NCBI RefSeq assembly: GCF_020882245.1 | Contig: NC_083599.1 | Span: forward strand, 75,809,745-75,873,744 | Length of the DNA: 64,000 nt | Direction: 5' to 3' | DNA from: Rhopalosiphum padi | Taxonomy: Eukaryota; Arthropoda; Insecta; Hemiptera; Aphididae | In this document: in pieces, positions 58,073 through 64,000 of the stretch | How positions within the stretch are numbered: position 1 is the first letter of the stretch | How the letters are laid out: every line of letters begins with the position of its first letter | Notes under the pieces: model-generated | Told to the model about the DNA's origin: nothing | Seen by the model: only the letters and a program-made list of their open reading frames with translations | Database searches by the model: none | Made by a program: the position numbers and the translations under genes

Positions 58073-61000
58073 CACAGATATGTATAATAAACTAGATTGC
58101 TAACTGCTGCATCCTATCAATGTGTTTAGTTGAAGCAGACAGCAGCCATTTAATTCGAGGCCTATGGGCTTTATCACGGCCTTAGATTTGTTTGATAAGG
58201 AAGCCGATAAAAAAAATAAATAATTAAATTATAAAACAAATTTTTATTGCACGTTATTTTTCTTATTTAAACAAATTTTGTATCTAAATATCAATAACAA
58301 TTTTTAACATAGTTTATTCAGATAGGTTAACAATTTTTACATGTTATAAAATAAAATGGTTTTACTGAGTTTCTGTCGTTTACTAGCAGTTTTCATAATC
58401 GAGGATGTTATTATTTTACTGTAAGAATATAATCTCACGTTAAGATAGGTTCTGGTTACTTTGTTTATAATATCGATTTTGTGAGGTCTTGCCAATAAAT
58501 CTGTTGAATTCCAGCAAGCATCACATTTTGGAAATAGCGTGGTGTCTGTCGCCAGTGAGTTTTGGACATTTATCATAATTTTTAAATCCATATTTTTAAT
58601 AAACATTTGTTTTTTATCCACCATAATGGTTTTAAATAATGTTTCTGTCAATTTAACAATTTTGTATACCCCATAAGAAGCATACTTCAAACCGCCTCTG
58701 TTTTTCATAATTGTAAAATATTTTGGTGTGGTATTATTTTGATAAACGTGATCATTTTCAATGTATGGATCTGTAATAGCTTCAATACAACCATCACATT
58801 TCAAAGTTGGGATTAGTTTTTTAACAATATATCCACTTATGTAATATAATATATTTTCAATAGTGATGCTATTAAAATCTAATTTATTGTACTGTTCTGC
58901 TAACAATGAAATATCAAATTCATTTTCTAAATTTTGTTCTGGTGCTTTATATTTCCATTTGATTGAAAAAAGAGAATCTTCATGAGGTGACATCAGTGTA
59001 CAGTTTCCTGAGCTAAGTCTTATTGAAGTGTGCAATAAAGTACTTTTTAGAGCATGTTTGAATTGCAAACAGGTAGGATTATTATTATGACCCAATCGAC
59101 CTCTCATAAATCCAAAAAAAATTTCTATTGCATCTTGGCTTAATTTGTATGTCAGAATAAATTTAAAATGTTGATTTATTAACAAATCCTTTGCTATAGC
59201 TATAGTAGATTTTATGGATGCAGCAAAACCTAATATGAATGTTTTTCTTTTACTTTTCCACAGATCTTGCCCAGTAGCTGTCTTCAGTGAATACAAATAG
59301 TCAATATTATTTTTCATTTTTGTTTCTAAGTATTGAATATTTTGTTTATTAATTGGTTGTTTAAAGCCTTTTGCATATGGGTTTCTGGAATTCAAGAAAT
59401 CAAAAATCTCATCTACAACCCTGATGAATCTTATTGTTGCATCACAATTTTCAAAATCTTTTGAGGTCTTGGATAGAAATTGTAGAGAGTCTGCGACGGA
59501 ACTGCTAAGTGTTTGAACTGCTAACTTTACCTTCATACTATTGCTTTTCCAATTTATATGTGAAGAGTTTATCTTGTTTGCCAATTTAAAGCCCATGTCG
59601 TTTTGCAGTTCAAATAATTTATGAATATATCTCCATTCAATAAGACTGTTGTTTGAATCTTTAAATACTCCTAGTGTTCCCAAAGCATTCCTAGCTAATT
59701 TAACATTATGGCATGCATCAGGTGTGAAATAAACATTAGCTTTAGTTGAAGTTATCGAAAAATCAGACTTGATAAAATCAAAAGGTTGGTCTAGATCACA
59801 TCCTAGAGTTTTAAAAGTTGAAGAATTAGCATATGCTCCATCACAGGTGACTGCCACAACATTAATCCCAAATTTATCACATTGGGTAATAGCAATCCTA
59901 ATTAATTGAGCTTGTACATTTGATTTAATTTTATCTACAAACCAATACCCAATTGGCCATTTCCATTTTTGTTTTAAGCTAGACAACATAAAAACTAAAA
60001 CCTCCGTTGACTCTTTTTCACAGTCTTCAACTGTCAAACTATTACCATAGTCACAATAACCAACAAACCTTAAAAAATTTTAATTTATAAATTTATATCT
60101 AGTTATAATATATTCAACTATGAATAATATTTTCTAATAATACATACATATGACTAACTTTATCCCACTGAACTGATTTTTTAATACTCATGGAGTCTAA
60201 TATCAAACAACAAAATTTGTCTTCTTTGGGAAATTTACCTATTTCTAATAGGACATCTTGTAAAATACCAGTTTCAGCATTTATATTTGATACCCAATTT
60301 CGTATAGCACTTGGATTAGGCAAAGAAATTGAAGTCCTTTAAATTACAATTTATTTTTCAAAATTACAATTTCTGTAACTCAAATATATAATTGTTTCAG
60401 TTATTGAGGATATATACCTACCTAACATAGTTATATGCTTTTGGAGAATAAAAATAAAGTGTAGTTGCAAACTTTTTTACTTCTTCGCTGTATCGCCTTG
60501 CAGTAGGAGCCACATTACCATTATTTATAATATCTTTTAAAAAAACCTCAGTAAAATTTTTTTCAATTATATTAGTAGTTTCTCTATCAGTACAGGATCC
60601 AATAGTAGACATCAATTGCTGATAAGAATAATTTTTATTAATAAAAATTACAATATAGTTTATTAATATATAAATATACAGTTAAGTTTCACTCATCCGG
60701 TAATCAGTCATCACTAATCACTAGAGGCATTTCACATATTATAATAACTTATTAAGTGTGTACTAAGACTAAGCCAATCTTTCTCAGTTAGCATTTACGT
60801 AAATACCTCAAGTGAATTTATTTTTGTGTTCTGCCTTCTAACCGTTTGTTGTAAAAGTTTAATTCGCTTTTTGAGGTTGGCTTTTTTTGGTGTATCAAAC
60901 AATTTTTTTTTAAATTTTCTTTTAAGTGTTGGTGTATATGTAGGGGTATGAGGTGACTGGCTGGAATCTGCAACAAATTTAATACATGACAAAGCATTAT

Positions 61001-61908
61001 TGTATATAAATTAAAATTGTTAACATATTTAACTTACTAGGTCCAATAAAAGTCAGATCGACAACTTCATAATTACACCCAGCATTTTCAACACCAGAAT
61101 CAATAGGTAAATTAGGAGAAGTAGTTATTATATTAATTATATTTGATGAAGAAGAAACTGTAGATAAAAATGTAATTTACTTAATATAGGTAAGTAGTAG
61201 TAATAGGTAAGTAGTACAAATACAACATTGAATGTAAAGAAGAATTTAATTTTACCTGAAGAACTATAATTGTGATCAAATTTGTTGCTGCTTAAACATT
61301 TTATTGCTTTTTTGGAACAATCGAAATTGGATGGTATAGCTGTATTTTTTAATATAAGTTTTTCGGGGGCTTCAACAAATTCACTTTTATTAAAATGGAG
61401 ACTGCATAAGCGTGAAAATTTTGTTGGAATGAAGTTATCTCTTTGGATAGAGTGCACCCATTTTTGTCTCCTTAACTCATCGATTGGAAATCTATAATTA
61501 AAAACAAAATATCAAACACATTATTAAAAGTGTATTTCAGTAGAGCTAATTATTTTTGATAACTTTTTTGTAAAGTATTTAGTTACCTAAATAATTTTGT
61601 AGTTGAACCAACAACCCCGTCCTTGCTACTGCATCCATCAGCACAGCACTTATATGGCATAATTGGAAAAATAGCATAAAAATATTAAGTCTCAAAACAA
61701 TATACCTATTGCAAAAAACAGAACACAACAATACTGTCAACAGTGTCAACTACTCAGTTTTGAGTTTTCACAGTAGTACAGTACACAAGTCAACAGACAA
61801 CAACAACAATTGATAAGGCAAAATCTACATCGGCCTCGATTAAAATGGCGGATAATAACTTCGCATATTATCATCAGTTAGCAATCTAGTTTATTATACA
61901 TATCTGTG
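58073..61908 (-). mobile_element. Apparently complete P element
   Basis: TIRs of 34 bp are perfect: 58073-58106 (CACAGATATGTATAATAAAC...) and 61875-61908 inverted. An 8-bp duplication GAAGGGAC flanks it (58065-58072 and 61909-61916), as P elements create, and GC-rich like the P target consensus. Subterminal inverted repeats GGCCTCGA(A/-)TTAAA(-/A)ATGGC lie at about 58147-58165 and 61832-61850, comparable to the internal repeats of Drosophila P. The 3836-bp body holds one seven-exon gene. Confidence 0.95.
58337..61660 (-). CDS. P-element transposase, THAP9-like, 7 exons, 902 aa
   Basis: Exons: 61660-61587, 61491-61256, 61157-61038, 60967-60807, 60618-60422, 60336-60148, 60068-58337; GT-AG introns, consistent phases, total 2709 nt with stop. 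Residues 1-85: THAP C2CH zinc finger (MPYKCCADGCSSKDG, FPIDELRRQKWVHSIQ, LCSLHF), which binds element DNA. About 160-197: basic/leucine-rich coiled coil (KANLKKRIKLLQQTVRRQN) for oligomerisation. RNase H-like core: CLILDSMSIKKS (Asp about 310), VAVTCDGAYANSS (Asp about 401), TPDACHNVKLARNAL, and SQDAIEIFFGFMRGRLGHN (about 636). A cysteine pair region follows (LKCDGC, FPKCDACW). Length is very close to human THAP9 (about 900 aa). AATAAA on the minus strand at 58248-58243. Donor ends for exon 6 and acceptor of exon 7 were chosen because they restore Met-Phe-Val-Gly-Tyr in frame. Confidence 0.93.
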
Positions 61909-61916
61909 GAAGGGAC

Positions 61917-62753
61917 ACTGGCTGGGAACTCAAAAATACTATTCAATTTGTTGGAATATCAGTGTATCCATAAAATAACAAAAATGTAAAATTATTTTTG
62001 TCTGGTTACACTGACTTGCCAATTTTATAGGGCCTCGGACCGTTACGAGCCTACAAATGCCATAGATCCGGTGGCGAGTGTTATGGTTGCGGAGCCATTG
62101 ATAAATGATAACATTCAAATTACCGCGTGAATTTAAATATTATAATCACTATAAATATATTAATGTAATTAAATAAAAAAATTGAATATTAAATATTATA
62201 ATAATTATTTATTGAACTTATCTATATTATGTATAAGAATTTTCGTGTTGTATAATTTAATCTATAATATCAATAATCTTTATTACCACCATATAAATCA
62301 TACCTTATAATCATAATTATTTATTATTAATATATTTAGTTAAAAAATGAAATTGTAATATAAATGTTTCGACTTCTGTTTCGACCAATAAATAAATAAA
62401 AAATGTCACTCTAAGTATATAATAATAATAAGCAATTACTTTAAAATAAAAACAATTGTACAAAATAAAAAATAATTCAAACTTATCCTAGGTATAAAAA
62501 TTTAATTTTCTTTATTAGTTTTGTTTTTTGGCACCTGTAAGAAAAACATAAAATAGTACCGAATGAGTGTATTGGAATGAAAATTAAATGTAGATCTACG
62601 TCAAAAATTCTCTTTTGTAGTTTCATTTTACCCCTTTCCAACTTATTTTTTGTTTACTCAAAGGCACAGTTTAATTTTCTAAAGCAGCGATGAAACATGA
62701 ATGGATGCAATCAATTTTTGATTTATTTGCTGTAGTTGTTCTCGTGATTTTAT
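61917..62753. other. AT-rich non-coding spacer
   Basis: No gene or repeat pair is supported between the P element and the MULE gene. Confidence 0.5.
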
Positions 62754-64000
62754 CTACTCTAACGATTGCTCAATTTTTCGTAATATGTTCTGCCTTAAGT
62801 TGTATAATAAAATATCTGCAAAAAAAAATTAAATAAATGTTTTTTAAATAATCCTTCTTCAATAAATTACCACCATCATAGTGTAATTCGTTTTCCTCGT
62901 CTTTATGTGCTGTCTCCATTGGTTCATCATCTTTACATGTAATGTTTGCCTGTACTACGTCTGTGTGTGCTATCTCTTTTAGTTGTTTGTCTACATTTTC
63001 TATAGGTTTTTGGCTGATGAGGTTCATTCCAACGGCGTGTATATGTATGCACATATTATTTCGAATTGAATACTCCTGGAAATTACACGTGTAATCATGG
63101 AAAAACGCATTACATTTTGTGCCAGGAAGTAAACAAATATCATCTTCACACAATGGTCACTCTTTTACTTCTGTTTTATGTACATTGTACATCATATTTT
63201 TGTCAGTGAACGATTATACGTTCCAAGAGTTATCGTCTAATGAATTGCAGATAACTTTTGATTGACTTTGTTTTTTCAATTTCTTATGATTTGCACGAAG
63301 AAATTTCAACTTATTTGTTCGTTTAAATCGTATTTGTTTTTTTAGTACATCATTTTCTTTAATTGTTAAGTATTTTTTCAAGTAGCACAAACAATCGTAC
63401 ACGCTTTTGACTTTTAATCTACACATAATTTTTTCTTTTAACACTCTATGGAAGCTTTCTAAATTCATATTTTTGTTACAACCGGCATTTTTCCTGTAAC
63501 AGTATGCCCAAAACTGTTGATTTTGGCCATAATATTTGAAAAAATAATCCAAAAAAATTTGAAGATCGTCATTGTTTGTAAGAAAAACGTGTAATTTGTT
63601 TTTGAATTTTTCTTTATCTAATTCAGTAGATAGATCATAAAGTATTTTAGTGATGATTACTTTCTTTTCTTTATTTTTTATCTTTGATAAATTTTTACGC
63701 CATGCTAAGGGGACATGCTATGTGCAAAATAATGTGTGTTCCACAGGACCCATTTTTTTAATCCAACTGTTAAAATAGGAACTCTGCATATCTGACATAA
63801 TTGTGTTTGGCGACACAGTACCCAGTCGATCATTGATTTTTTCAAGCAGAATGCTCATGATCACTTCGTCATTTCTATTGGTTAATAAAAAAGCAACTGG
63901 GTAGCCTTCGGAGTCTACATCTATTACTAACAATGTATGTAAAATAAAATTATTTGGATTCGTTCCATGCGTACCATCAATCAAATTGTTTTGTAACCAT
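62754..64000 (-). pseudogene. MULE-type transposase with SWIM finger, 5' end outside the window
   Basis: The minus-strand frame runs from the window edge (64000) to 62870, then after a GT-AG intron to a last exon 62815-62754. Catalytic contexts: MIDGTHGTNPNNF (Asp), VIDVDSEGYPVAFLLTN, and TIMSDMQSSYFNSWIKKMG (second Asp); then ESFHRVLKEKIM (Glu/His region). The C-terminus carries a SWIM-type zinc motif (CNAFFHDYTCNFQ...MCIHIHA). Three in-frame stops interrupt it: TAG 63718-63720, TAA 63214-63216, TGA 63157-63159; the first falls where relatives have a Trp (CTWHV). Otherwise the frame is unbroken. The N-terminus lies beyond the window. Confidence 0.85.

Overview
This window looks like repeat-rich, AT-rich nuclear DNA from an insect, most likely an aphid or a close hemipteran. 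That placement is an inference from the combination of element families (Polinton-type DNA polymerases, TTF/ZMYM-type hATs, THAP-type P elements, piggyBac, Helitron) and the very low GC; no host marker gene is present. Short spliceosomal introns rule out a prokaryote. I see no convincing single-copy host gene anywhere: almost every coding trace belongs to a transposable element, and many elements sit inside others.

Layout. 1-3.8 kb: AT-rich DNA, a 732-bp duplication, and the end of a Polinton polymerase abutting a probable capsid-gene end. 4.4-10.6 kb: a piggyBac element bounded by TTAA and matching terminal inverted repeats (TIRs), with a non-autonomous hAT inside it. 11.0-13.5 kb: a decayed Ty3/gypsy pol. 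14-20.7 kb: remains of at least two hAT families, one split by a Harbinger element. 21.1-26.9 kb: an intron-containing zinc-finger/family-B DNA polymerase pseudogene, itself split by a hAT. 27-29 kb: a piggyBac scrap and a 146-bp minisatellite. 29.2-31.6 kb: a DDE-type transposase-like gene with a C-terminal cysteine-protease-like domain, cut at its 5' end by an LTR retrotransposon (31.6-33.6 kb) whose primer-binding site is a whole tRNA-Asp copy. 34.0-42.4 kb: a Helitron (Rep, PIF1-type helicase, ubiquitin-specific-protease-like tail), interrupted by a deleted piggyBac. 43.0-52.4 kb: a second Polinton-type polymerase, interrupted by an apparently intact hAT and by a 3.6-kb element that contains MULE and LINE traces. 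52.4-57.0 kb: a P-element fragment split by a second apparently intact hAT. 58.1-61.9 kb: an apparently intact P element. 62.7-64.0 kb: a MULE transposase with a SWIM finger, running off the window end.

Three elements look potentially active: hAT-A (9 exons, 766 aa), hAT-B (3 exons, 792 aa) and the P element (7 exons, 902 aa). In each, the splice-joined frame is open from ATG to stop, and TIRs and target-site duplications (TSDs) match. The most unusual features are the USP-like protease domains at the ends of two unrelated transposon proteins (the Helitron and the DDE/MULE-like gene), the full-length tRNA copied into an LTR element, and a regular ~40-bp array of a 13-base motif at 51.2-51.4 kb. 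Most other genes carry stops or frameshifts and are annotated as pseudogenes.
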